A stretch of DNA of 64,000 nucleotides from Lingula anatina. Lineage: Eukaryota > Brachiopoda > Lingulata > Lingulida > Lingulidae. The notes below the pieces were generated by a model that saw only the letters and a list, made by a program, of their open reading frames with translations, ran no database searches and had not been told where the DNA came from. Positions 26,301 to 40,400 of the stretch are shown here, one piece after another (within the stretch, counting starts at the first letter, position 1; the number at the start of each line of letters is the position of its first letter). Where the stretch lies: contig NW_019773958.1 of assembly GCF_001039355.2 (NCBI RefSeq), positions 784,663-848,662 of the forward strand, given 5' to 3'. The translations under genes were made by a program, and so were the position numbers.

Positions 26301-29300
26301 CATATGGAAAGTCTATTTTCTAAAAATCTATTTTCTATTCGCGGTATCTTGTAATCACAGTCCCTGTGCCCTGAATATCCCGAGAATTAATTACAGCTTT
26401 GGAAGTAACTGGCTCGCGCCGCCAGTAATTACGCCGCGGGATATTCAGGGCACAGGGACCGTGATTACAAGATACCGTGAATAGAAAATAGATTTTTAGA
26501 AAATAGACTTGCAATGTGAACGGGGCCTAGGACCTGTGTTCTCCATCGTCCAAGTTATGGGCAATGTGGCCCCAAGGGGCCCTAGAATCTCCTTACCATG
26601 GCCACAGATTGATTTTTCACCTGAAATTCACAGATATGTAGCTAGTTTATTCTTGATGTTTTTTTTTTTTTTTTTTTTTTTTTAATGTCCAGCAAGAATT
26701 TTTACATGGGATTTATTTCATCACTCAGATGGTCCTTGCAAAGAATAGGCCCTACACATGCATCATTAAGGTATTGCACAAGCTGCATGTAAAAATTACT
26801 TCTGTATTATCTTGCATGCAGCTTGTCAATTCACTCATAATGTTTCACCTACGGTGACTTGTCTTCCATCTATCACATAACTCGCTTCTAAATTAACAGT
26901 TGCCAGGGTGTCTGGGGTTTAACACCTGCTTTTCATTACATCCCTTTTAATTATCACCTTCTACGTAATCCTATGAAATAGTCCCGCAAATCATAAACTC
27001 TGATAATAATCTTAAATAGAGACAAAAAAAGAAGCTCAAGATACAGTTATGCAACAAATTTTTTCTTTGTTTTTGTTTTTTATAGATTTTGTGTATTTTG
27101 TTAATGAAAATATGTAACTGACTTTGTCAAGAGCCAAGTGTTACATGTATGAGGTGTACGAGACATACACATTTATATAAATAATTGGTGATTTAAGTTA
27201 CATAACCATTATAAAAGAGAAGAGAAAATGTCACTGGTTTTTCCATACAATCCCTATTCTTGCATGTACAAATTCTGTTAATGACTATTGGCAGGTTCTA
27301 TTCAATTCTGACTGAAACGTGCATGATTTCATTCCAAAGTCCATAAGTTGACAACTACATTGCTAACAAGAGATCTCATATTCCAACAATGTTCCTAGGT
27401 GCCTGTGAGAGTGGGGTCTTTTTGTAACCAGTCTGTCTCGATTCCTAGGGGTGATGAACTGTTTCTGCGGAGAATTTATCACAGTCAAACTGTTTTTGAT
27501 TTTTAAGCTGAACCTAGTGTGAATGGTACAACTTAGTATTCCATGAAGTAGCAGCTGTTTGCAGTGAGTTATCTCCGTAAAACAAAAAGCAATAACACTC
27601 ATTAAAAGATAGTAGTTTCATAATGGAAGTCGCTTAATCATGTTCCAAAGCTGCAGTATCTCTGGGTGTTCTTTTCCCTGGGGGAGGAGACAACAAACAC
27701 TGAGTGACGGAGATTGTGAACACAAACAGAATTTGCTGGAAAATCACTTTGGTTTTTTGTGTGACAATGACATAATTCTATTCCCCATGGTGGTACAACT
27801 CCTATAGCAGGTCACCATCGATATGGCACAGGTACCATGTTATGAGGTATCATACAAATTCAATCTTAGGTTTTTCAGATAAATGTACAATAAATAAACT
27901 AAGTAATTTAAATTAAACTGAGCAACAAAAAATATTGTGTAATTGCTTCCACAATACTGTATTGTGGATATGCAGTGCAATTTACATTGTAACCTCTCAG
28001 TGAACTTGCAGTAGTATAAAAAGCTATAAGTGTGTAAACAAAACCATTTAAGTGTACAATAAACTATTATATATTATAATATATACTATAATATTATGTA
28101 AACAGGTTCCATACCAGATATGTAAAAATTTTCAAGTTTCAGCAGAAAAAAAAACATCAGGTACATTTATTTTAGAGGACTGTAGCACTTTAAGGTCTGC
28201 ATTAGGAAAGAGAAGTAGCTTTGCTTTGACATAAGAAAATGACTTTGGGACAATTGCACATAGTGTACCTTAAGACACTGTACTAGATTTTCATAACTAT
28301 CTCAAAAGGCCTTCACCAGAAAAGACCTCATCAATGTTTCCACATTCTGTTGGTTATGACGTGAATAACAAACATTCACATCACCATCTGTTTAACAAAA
28401 CAGCTTACAGCCTTGAAAAGGGACTTTCAGGCATGAACTCATCTTATACTTTGCTTATTTTCAGGGAAACATGATGCAAGAGCTGAGAAGACATGAAAAC
28501 TGCAAATGGATACCCATAAAATCTTCTCATTGCATACATTACAAAAAGAAAAGAAGATAATGCATTCCATTCTTCTATTCATGTATCAAGTTTCCGGACA
28601 GGTGGCAAATTCTGAAACTGAATTATGCTTGGTTAAGAAACCAATTTTTCTTATGAAAAATATCTCAGCTCAAAGTCCACAACAAGGTCGAGACTCAGAA
28701 TGTTTTAACCACAAAAATCAACAGTTAAAGCAGTGTTAGATCACTATCAGGGCAAAGTAGACCAGATGAATGATTCCATGATCACAATGGACTCCAACTA
28801 CACTAATTTAACAACCAGCGAGGAAGATTTTCAAAGAAGATCACTTGAAGCCATTATCATCGGATCCATATTCCTCCTAGCCATTATTCTTTGCTCAATC
28901 TTGGGTAACATCTCTGTCATTGTAGCAGTATGGACATATCCAAAGTTATATGAGCAAAAGGCAAGTATCTTCATAGTAAACCTCAGCATAACAGACTTGT
29001 GCAACGCCATATTTGTTATGATATGGACATGCTGTGCTCTGATCACAGACGGATGGCCATTTGGAATCATGTGGTGCCGATTCCAATGTGCCTTTAACTA
29101 CTGGTTGATCATTGTGTCAATGCAGACTTTGGCCTGGATAAGTGTTGACCGCTATCACTCCATAGCTCATCCTCTCCAATATGCAGACTATCTGACAACG
29201 AAGAAAATCATGATGATGCTCAGTTTTAGTTGGATTCTAGGACTCATCTTTGCCTTTGTGCCCGTGTTTCTAGACTGGGTGCACTACGACTATTGGGAGG

Positions 29301-31731
29301 TTGTTTGTGCTATTAACTGGCACTACCAACAAGATATGGCTGTATTTTATGTTGTCATAGCATTTATTGTGTGTTTTCTCGTACCCGCTGTAATAATGGT
29401 TGGATGTTACAGCTGCATAGCCTATGCAGCCAACAAGTGTGCACGGAGAATTGAAGCTTGTGTTGTGCCACGTTCTCAGTCGATTGCCAGCGACTCCAAC
29501 AGCACTGGCACCTCACAGACAACTAAGCTCATTCAAAGCAATACGAAGGTAATCAAGAGTCTCATAATTGTTGTGGCTGTCTTTTTTGTATGCATGACCC
29601 CATTTTGTGTAACAAAACTTTTGAAAGTTGTATTCTATAATAATATTGTCCCTGGCTGGCTGAATGCTTTTTCCACTTGGGTGCAGTTTCTGAGCAGTGC
29701 CTCCAATCCTTTCATATATGGTATATTTAGAAAGGATTTCCGTATGGCCTTTAGAAGGCAGATTCGCTTTTTAAACTGTGGATTGTTTAATGTAGAACTT
29801 AGTTCTGAGTCCACATAGCTGTACATGCCCATAGGGCCATATTGCAATACAAAAAGCAGGTTTTATTAGAAGTGTAAAGAGTCTTATCATTAGAGTTTTA
29901 TAATAGTAAAGGCCTAAAAAACCATTTTGTATTCTTATTTAGACTTTTGCTGTGCACTCTGATTTCTATTATATCCTATTGATTTCTATATAATGGAAGA
30001 CAGCAGATGTAAATTACATGGAAAGTCATAGTTAAAAGTAAAATGAGTTATGTTTGATGTAATGAATGTGCAGTTATTTCTTGTAAATTTCTGAAGTCAG
30101 AAAACAATTTTTTGTGAGTGTTTATTGGTAATAAGTTTAAGTATAAGAAAAAGGGAAAAGATGTTGGCTATTTTTTTTTAATATTAACTCTTATAAAAAA
30201 ATAGGGTATTCAAGTCTTGTGAGTAAAAAAAACTTTGTCTTGTAGTCATGGTAGTAATTACTATGTTTCTCTATCATTATCACTGTTATTGTTCACATGA
30301 ATATTCTTGTAATTTATTTATTAATCTATTTATCCATTTGTTTTGCTGTAGTATGTGGATTCAGAGGTTGGCAAACTCACCATACAACAAACTAATTATT
30401 TTGGGCTTGTGACTATTTTTAAGCAAGTCTTTACAGTATTATTTCACAGTATTAATTGACATACGTCTGGCAAAAACAAAAGCTGTGTTTACATTAAATG
30501 TCAACCAGAAACAGTCTTGCTGACATCAGCAGGCAAACAGAATTCCTAGGGTCCCAAATCATTTTCAGAATTTCTAAACCCATGTTGGACTATCAGGTCA
30601 TCTGATCAGTTGTAGAGCTTCAGGTTTAAATTAAGTCAGTTGTGAACACGGCTAGAGTATATTTTTCACATGGCGATTAAGTAAGACCAGTGAATATTAG
30701 GTTATAAATACTTTGTCTATCCATATTTACATTAATTTGTAATATATATCACACTATATATTTATATACATTTAATGTAAATAAATGTCATACTGTCCAT
30801 AAGATATCTGTATGTCATACATACAAAATGTTTTTATCAAGACCTTTAAATGTCATTTGTAATGCTGCCTGTAGGAACTTCAGTTCATTCAAATAAATGT
30901 GGAAACATTTCTAAAACATGAGCAAAAGCTATCTATGTAGAAATCCAGAAGAAATACTACTGCAAAAAAAAATCTCAAGAGCATTTTCTCTCACAAAACC
31001 TTCAATTGTCTACACAGAGCACAGACATTCTCTTTGCCAGATTCTCTGAACACCATATGGCCATGTTCATTCTTATCCACATGTCACATTAAAGGAATTG
31101 ATGAACTTTAAACATGATTTTGTTGTCAACCTTACACCATCCATGATGTAAATAAAAATCAGTAAGATGGAGGTTATGGCTATAGTGATGTAACCAGATT
31201 ACTGGGTGTAGACTAAAAACAACCTATCATCTGGTCTTGATCTGATTTAAAAGAAGTATCAATTTTGGCAAACTCTGGGAACTCTCCAATCTCTCATATA
31301 AAGTTATTTATAAGAAAGCACTCAATTAATGATTTGCCACCAAAACCTAATTGATTCCAAGTTGACTTATTCTTGAAATTAATTCTGTTATATATTACCT
31401 TTAACAAAGAAATTTTGTTAGCTTTTGGTAATGATCTACTAATTAATAAATAATGGGAATTGAGCTGCAAAGGTCTGTGCTTTGATTGTTTTTCTAGTTT
31501 TTAATTTAAATTATTTAATATATACTTATCAAAACGTGTCTTTTTGCTTTCTCCTGTCAAATAAGAACTTGCAACACAAATAATTATTGTTTATGAAACA
31601 AAGATACATTTTCCCTAGAAAAATAAAATCTGAATCACACCAACTGGCTGAGAGGAAACAACGACATTACTTTCATCCTTTTTCTTATTAGATGAAATAT
31701 ATTTTTCATTAAATAAAGATTAAGTACTTTC

Positions 31732-31766
<35 letters not shown>

Positions 31767-34700
31767 TCAACACGAAAAGGGTAAGGGTGTGTTCAAGTCA
31801 TATTATGTGATGATTTGCACAAGAAGATATACAGGTTCATCACTGTAAATAAGACACAGACTGAAAGCTTAATATAAAAACTATTCCAATTTTTCCTCAT
31901 CTAGTTCATAGGTAATCAAGCATCTAATTCAGGATAGGATTTATTTCTCCTGTTACAAAACTGCAAATCAAGTTACCAAATTAATACGTTTTCATTAAGA
32001 GTCTGCAGCTCAAAAAGAGTGACTCAATTTGGAGTTATGCTGTCTATTGTGTCAGGAGAGAATGGAGAATGTGCTTGGATGTGACACATTATCTCTTATG
32101 AAGTGGGATTGCAAAGAAAGGTCATGTATCTGGCATATAATAATATGACATGGTCAAATTGGAACAGTGGCCCAAAAGAGATCAACTTATGTCACATGAT
32201 GACCTTAATGCTATACATAAGGCTTTCTTCATACTAGATAGCATCTGTAAAACAAAAGTATTTGACTTCAGCACAGGATTATTCCTAGATTTCACATTTA
32301 ATATTATGATAACACTTGCCTCTCTTTTGTCCACTTGGAACCCCTCTCCTTTGTATTTATACATTGCTTTGACCTGTGGCAGCTTCTTCTCTTCTATTGA
32401 CTCTTGAATCACTTCTTTCTCCACTATTTCCTCAACCTCTATTTCATACGGAATGTCCACAATTTCTTCAACTGTTTCTTCTTCTTTGTCATCAACTTCT
32501 TCTGTGTTCTCACTGAATTTCTTTTCTAACACCTCTGGGGGTGGCTACATGTAATGACAAAAGAAAAAAAAACATAAAAATCAAAGTTCTTGGTCATTAC
32601 TATCAGTTAACAATAAAAGTGAGTCACCTATGCCATAATATAATCTAATAATATAATATAATAAATTGGCCCATACAGCTCTGAGTGCATAGAACAGGTC
32701 AGCAGTAACTATGTGAGAGAGAATAAGAAAGAATCACATGACATAATCTTACCAAACTCAGGTGACCAGCTTTAGTCATTAGGTTGGCAAGCTCATTTAA
32801 TCTCTGTATATCATGCTGATAAGCTTGAATCTCCTCCTCCAGGTGGGTGTGCCTCACTAACAGGGCCTGAAAAGGTCAAAATGGCAAAAACAATGAATGA
32901 GGATATTTCAAACCAAAGCAATAAAATCTACACACTGTGCATCTGTATGGTTTCTCCAAATTTAAGTTTTGGGTCCATTCCTCAGTAGATTTCTTTTACT
33001 GCATCTAATTGTAAATGATAGAATCATGACCTAATCATCAACTCGTTTCAGTTAGCTGTACCTTTGCACTCAGTTCATCCTTGCCATAGTCATCACTGCA
33101 AACTAAAGGGATCTTCTCCCTCATCCATGACTCTGCTTCATTGGCATCAGCATAGTACTAGAACAAAGCGGACCAGTCTGTTAAGACCATGTATGGGATA
33201 GATTATGCTTACTGGTTTAGTCTAGTTAAGATATATGACTTTTTGTTACACCAAAATAGGAATTTAGAAAAAAAGAAATAATGAAATCTTTTATAATTTT
33301 TGAAAAATAATTTGATAAAATTTTTCAGAATAAGATGTTTCCTCGTCCTGCTAGAGTGCCAAACATGACAAGTAGTACTTTAAAAGTGTAGAAATATTGT
33401 CTGGTATCTAATAACCAATAGAATAGCCAATGTAAACAATGGAAGCTTGATGATTCACTACATAATATGCAGAATATGCATAATAGAGTTGACAGCTCTG
33501 TCCTACATACTCTATGTGACTCTTCAGCATCTTCCAATCTTGTCCTTCGGGATTTGGCCAGTTCTCGAAGTCTCGTCCACTTGTCCTTGAGACTGTCTAC
33601 TCGCAGCTTGATGTCAGTGCTGGCGTAGTGGCGGGTGTCAATCAATTGCTGTCCGAGCTGACACACCTGATGACACCTGGGATGTCTGGCCTGGAGTTCT
33701 GCTTCTAGAGCCTGAGAAACAAATGAATATATGAATAGATAAATAATTAAATAGAGCATCCTCAAAGTCTTTCAGCAAAGATTTATCATATGAAACCATA
33801 TTTTGATGAAAGTTCTGGACTGCGCTTCTTCATTCAGTAGAGCCATGTATAAAATTGGAACTAGAAGGTTATAATTACATAGGCTGAAAAAAAATTGAAA
33901 GAAATTGACAGCAAAGTATATAGACAATTTGACCAAAAAATCCAAATGATGTGCAGATTTTTAGTTATCAGACATAGAACAGTCATGTGCTTTTCACAAT
34001 CTTCAGGGTAGCAGTATCTGGTGACTGAATTCATGGTGCATGCAGAGAACAAGAAAACAAAACATTGTGCAGACTTTTTTGAAAAAAAAAAAATACTGAT
34101 GCATAGACATAACTCAAAACATATTTCATAATTTTAAAATTACCAACAAGGAAGAAAAAATATCAGCTTCAGAACAGTAATGTCTCCTAATTGACCAAAC
34201 AGGGCAGATGTGTTCTCAGTCTGCACAGTTAGGCACTAGCCTGAGACAACTGCCCACCTACTGGGACAATGGCCTAATAAATTATCTAAAATGCATTATA
34301 ACAATAGTCCGCTTTTTAATCCTGATTGTCAGAAGAGCTAGTATCAGGGATGTCATTTGTGATGGGGGGGGAGNNNNNNNNNNNNNNNNNNNNNNNNNGG
34401 AATTAAACAATGTGTTATTATTCCAGACAAGTTCAAAAATGGAGTTTAAAAATAAGAAGTTAAAATGCCTGAAATTAGAAAAAAAACTTGAAAAATCACA
34501 ACCGTGTAGTAGCCTAAAGAACCTTTTAGCACAGCCTGTGTTCCTTACCTCATGTTTCTTGAGCAGACCTATGACAGCCCTGAGATCTCGGCCTGTCACC
34601 ATGGACTTGGCCTGCCTTTGTTTCTCCAGCACCCAGCTCTCCTCCTCTTCACTGTCCTGGATGAACTTGTAAAACTTCAGCGATTCCTGGAGACGTTCAC

Positions 34701-37360
34701 CTCTGATAGTGCTTAGCTTCTGGAGGCTAGATTGAAAAAAGAAATAATTTCACTAGTATTATACAATTTTTTTTCTGTTGATGTACCTTTTTAACTGTTT
34801 ATAGAAATAAGATTTATTTGAAAGAATTTCAGAGATTATTGTACAGGTGCAATACTTAAAAGTTTTGTTATGAAATATAATACATATATCAATGTTCAAT
34901 AAGATGTGAATAAATCTCTTTAAATACAGCTAAAATATTCTACCTTAAAATTTTCAAAATCTTTACTATTCTAAACTATATATTACAAAAAATCTCTGTG
35001 TTATTTTTCAGCATCTCAAATCACTACCACACTTCTTACCAAACATACTTACTTTTCATAATCCTTATTGAGGTTCTCCAGTCTTTTCAATAGCACAGCG
35101 GTCTCTGCCTGATTCACGTGACCATATTCTCTGGCCCTCTTGTTAAGACCCTTGACCCTTTGGCCTTGGGCCTGGATCTGTGTTTCTATCAGACTGTGCT
35201 TCTGTAACAGATCTTCTACTCCCAGTAAATGCTTGCCAAAGTCTTCAGATCTTACACTTCCCTGAAAAAAAAAAAACAGGTATTTAACTGAGTCACAGAT
35301 TGTGTTCAAGTGAAGTGAAATGAAATTTTTAAAAACTCTCTGGAAGATATGTATTGTTACAGGTATATAAACCCGGTATTCAATTGAACAATAACAGCAG
35401 TTAAATTGACTAATCATTGAAAATATTGCTATATATCACAATAAATTTTCAAAAAATGTACAATTATTAAGTAATGCAGGAAAGTACTGCATTATGGCTT
35501 TTAAACAATATACATATTTTTATAAATTTTTTCAAAGACAATAAACAAAAATCTAAACAGAGAATTAGAGTAACTTGAAAGCTGAAATGAGACAGAGATG
35601 CCATACCTCAACTTCCTTCATTTCAGCCATGATGCCCTCTATCTCTCTGAACATGCCCATCAGTTCATGGAATCCCATCAGAACACGCTTCTTATTTTCA
35701 AGCTGGTTCTGTAAATTCCTCCATTTCAGGCTGATCAGTTGTTCCCTAAATAGATAAATTAATAAGTAAATAAATAAATATATGATATTTGTATAAGTTC
35801 ATGAACTTCATATGTGATAACAAATACTCTTACTAACAATAAGTTGTAAAATTTTCTATATAAATTGAAATGTTCTTATTTACATACTTATAATTGGAAA
35901 CAAAATATCAAACTGAGACTGAAATTGCACATTTTGCTCTAAATTTCTTACCTTTTGGCAATGGTCTCAGCACTGTGGAAATTACCATCTAGAAGTTCTT
36001 GTGCCATACTCGAGAGGGCTTCAAACCTGTCTTTCTAACAGATGTAAAGATGGGTGCATTTTAAAACATATGAAAGAGAATAAACCTGATACGTTAATTG
36101 TTTATCACTTTTTGGCCATTTTTGTCATTAAACTTCCAATGTAAATAACATAAAATCAAAAATCACACCTGAAATGCACTTTATCTATGTAACATTTTGC
36201 TTTAAACAGATATGAAAATGCATTTATAAGTGGGGGATTTCAGATCCTCTCAGCCCCTTTTCACATCAAGCAGTGCCTGTAACTGAATCAGTCCACTCTG
36301 AGAGGTCCTAACATGTAATGATTAAAAAGATTTTTCCCACATTTTCACACATTCTTCACAAGTTTACTTATTGCTGTGAATTTGGCTGGAGGGGTGAAGG
36401 GTGGGCTCCATTTCAGTGACTCTCTTAAAAAAAAAGCAACTATACTAAAAACGTTTATCCCTCACAGTTGAATGTATTGCTGGATGAGAAAAAGGTCTTA
36501 CTCTTGATAAAATATCAGCAGTGATGGCCTCGTATTTCTTGACAGCTGCTTCCACCTGGGAGGAGTCTGTTCCTGTGGTGTGTTCTGACACCACCTGGAT
36601 CATGTCAGCCAGCCAGGATTCCCTGATGCCAGCCTGGAGGAAAGAAAGACTGTGCTAATTACTTGGAACATGATGCTAATTACAGACAAGTTGAAACTGT
36701 TAGTCCTACTGGTCACGACTGATAAAATTTTCAAGGACTGGCATAAAAGTGCATTCAGTGGTCCAAGGAACCTGCAACAATTTTAAGAGATGCTATTCAG
36801 TCCAACAAAAAGTTCTTCAGTCTGGCAAATTTTTTATAACTGCTGGCTCAAATATGCAGTTGTTTTAAAAAAGACTTAATCAAATCTGTAATTAAAGGAG
36901 AAAATAACTTGTGTTAATTACATAAAGTAATTTAACAAATACAGTACCCTAATATTCAGCGTATTAATGATGAGCATTATACTTTTTTGTCACTACATAA
37001 TTCAATCCTTGATGAAATGATACATATTGTGTTAACCACTAACCTTGCTTTCAAACTTAGCTGACAAACGCTCCAGTTTTTCTTGCCTGAAATTGGTAAG
37101 GTAAGTAGCAGTAGTAAAACTTAATTTTACTAATTATAAAAACACAGTAGAAAACTTATCTTTCTCATGAACTTTCAGTAATCATTCAAAATAATAAGAA
37201 CACAGTTTTATTGCATATTACTGATTTGAAACACAATGTTCAAACAGTTACTTATTCATAATGCCACTATTGAAAACACTTATAACATCTAAATAATCTT
37301 TACAAAGACCCACAGAAAAAATCTTTGTGTGTGCCATCTAAAAAAAATTATAATAATACA

Positions 37361-37417
<57 letters not shown>

Positions 37418-40400
37418 GCAATAACAACATATTTACTCCAATATTTATTTATCCAAAGTCTAAAAGCCATAAAATATGACTTAACACAGAAACAGACAGT
37501 GCTTTTCACGTAAATACAAATTTTTACTTGCTCAATTATTTAAGATGCTCAATAATAAAAGATGGCTACCTTATCATTTCTTCCCTCAGTGCCTTTTCTC
37601 GTTGATATTCAGCTTTCTCCAGTCCTGCCCAGGCCCTCTCCAAATCACTGACCAGCAGACCCTCACGGGGGATATAAGCCTTTTGACCATTAGCCTTTAA
37701 CTTGGCTTGAATGTGAAATAGCTCCTCTTCAAGTAAGCCTTTTTCTTTGTACCTGCAGAATAAGGAATATATACAAGTCAGATCTGACCATTTTTGCAAC
37801 TTGTTAAAATTTTTCATGATTTGTTCCTTTGGGGATGGTGGGTAGGGGTTAAAAAGTCTACCAGAGCCATGAAACACTATGTTCAAAATCAAGGAATTCC
37901 ACTACTTACCTGTATTTAGTTCTTAATAACTGTTTCTAAAGAGGCTTATCATTTTTTTTCTGATTACCATCTTAACAACAGGCAATGGAAAACTAAGTGC
38001 ATTATATAACATGAAAAATAACAGAAATACAGATAGAAAAAACAATGCTTATAAACAACAAAGAACATTAAACTTACTTTGGTGGTTTCTCCAATGATAT
38101 GTAGTCCTTAAACTTCAACATTTCTTGCTGCACCCCATCCAAAGTGTTAGGAAACCTTCTAAGGCTCAGCTCTTTCACTTTCTGTTTGATCCACTCCAGT
38201 AGAGCAGTGCTGGCCTGTTCAAAGTTCTGCTTCATCTGGTCTATGGCCATCACAAGTCCAACAATCTATAAAAAATATTAAGGGAAAAATTTTGATAAAA
38301 CTTACATTGACTATTAATGCCCACTTCAGTATCAAAAATGCTTTTTTTTATTTTGAAAATAAAAATGCACAATGTATGGTGCCTTATCGCACTGTAGTAA
38401 ATTGCTGCTCTGAACAAGTACAAGCATTACATCTTCCATGACAGAGTGAAAGTCCAAAATGGCTAAAGTTTCACCAACAAGAATGCATTGACCCTCTTAA
38501 AATACTAAAGAGCTACAGACATGCAGTAGCAAAACATTTAAAGACTCCAGCATATATGCCGATTCCCTTCTTATAAATACTGTCATGAAATGGGTTCCCA
38601 TGGTCAGTATCAATATCTTATTTTTATGCCTATCAAATCCTGTTTTTATGAAAGTCAAGGTGAGCTTTTCAGAACAGAACAGAATTCAAAATGGTGCAAT
38701 CCAGCTACTTCGGAGTATTAAGTGCAATTTCCAGTGTTTGAAGTTCACCTTTGCTATCCTCTTTCCTCCAGTGATTCCTGTCTTCATCTTAGCAAAGTGA
38801 TGGTAGTATGCTGCAACATATGTTATGATGGATCTCTCATCTGGTTGTTCTACAGCAACATCTAAAGATATTTAAGAAAAAACTAATTTCACAACTATTT
38901 TCACAAATTAGTAAAACTTGCTTTTGATGAAATTGTTCCTATATGTGCTGATCCTCTGTCACCTGGTGTGTGTGTGTGTGTGTGTTTGTGTGTGTGCGTG
39001 CGTGCGTGCACGCATGTTTGTGTGTTGACATGAATGTCTGTGTCTGTGTATGTGCAGAGATGCACATTCACATTCAAGCACATGTATTTGTGTTGGAGTA
39101 GGAGAGTGATGGTTCCCATGGCTCTGCAAATAAAGAAAGGGAAGAGAGATGGATCACCTGTTTTTTTTTTTTAAACAGAATTGAAATCTGACTGCCAGTC
39201 CTGAGAAACAAAGTTTGTACTTCCCTTCTACCAATAAAGTTAGCTTGCTGTTTTACCTTCAGCATCCAGCAGCTTGGCAATACCAAGCTTCTCCTGTGCA
39301 GTGTAGAAGGCATTGTTCAGGTTGTACAGAGCATTGCTGGGCTTTAAAAGATCATAATCAATAAGTTCAGGTCTGAAACGATAAAAATTATACTGTATGT
39401 TCATTTTCAGCTCAGGAAAGCAGACTTTTCAATATTGTCGATTTAATTCCTAAGTCAACAAATAAAAAATTCACTCCTGTTTAGAAATAATACATCCAAG
39501 TCTTGAACGAGCATTGTGAAAACAAAAAAAGATCACTGCTCTTATATATTATATGCCCCAATGACACGTCATGTGCCTCAAAGTCCCAATGCATACTACT
39601 TAAAGTGCTTACATGACACACTTTAACAGCTAAAATTCTTCAGAAACCATATAAGGCCCTATTTGTATCATGTGGTATACTTTAGCAATACAGTCCATAC
39701 CAGTACAGAGAGAGAGAGAGACTGAGTCAGCTATTACATTAGTCACCTAAATTGAGCCCTCACTGGACATGATCAATTTATACCGATGCTCTTTACTTAA
39801 ACTATTGCCCAAATGGTAAGAAGGGAAATTATGAGTAAAACCCCATGATGCTTAAACACATGTTAGAGCCTCTCAAAGTGCACTGGTACAGACTGTACAG
39901 CCAAAGTATACCATGTGATGTGAAATGAGCCTAGAAAGTATATCCATGGGGTGGTCTATGCTGTACCTGTGAGCATGTATAAGAGCATTGAAGCCCATGC
40001 CATTTCTCCAACTGGAGGTGAAGTTCTGAATCTCTGCGCCAGCATACCTGTGATAATAGGAATGAATGGCATTACTTTCAAAGTATTAGTAGATTAAAAC
40101 TAAGATCTAATAAACGGATATTAGATCTAAGATTAAAACTATTCTGCAAGTCCAAAAATTTGGGGTTTCTTTCACATCATATTACTCATATGAAAACTAG
40201 ATGGAACAAACTAAATTGACCAGAAACCATAACAGTCATGAAAGAAGTACCAAAATAGCAATAAACTGGTTAAATAATATGAACATAAAACATGTCAGTG
40301 TTAACAAATCCATGCACACTCACCCTTCTGTTTTTCTCTGACACCACAACAGGAGAGCAGCTTTTGCTGATCGCTTCTCTGTGCTCTCATCTTCCTCCTA

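Larger units (their letters stand above)
25112..32319. other. Spectrin intron 20, 7.2 kb GC-AG intron hosting a GPCR gene
   Basis: Runs between the two halves of the SH3 domain. The donor (transcript sense) is AG|GCAAGT and the acceptor is TATTAG. Besides the antisense GPCR gene it contains a foldback element near 26.4 kb, poly-T at 26659-26684 and poly-A at 31731-31763. No other exon recognised. Confidence 0.85.

Noticed and set aside
28506-28739. 77-codon plus-strand frame just upstream of the GPCR.
   Set aside because: It is out of frame with the receptor, ends at a stop at 28737-28739 and has no recognisable features. More likely 5' UTR.
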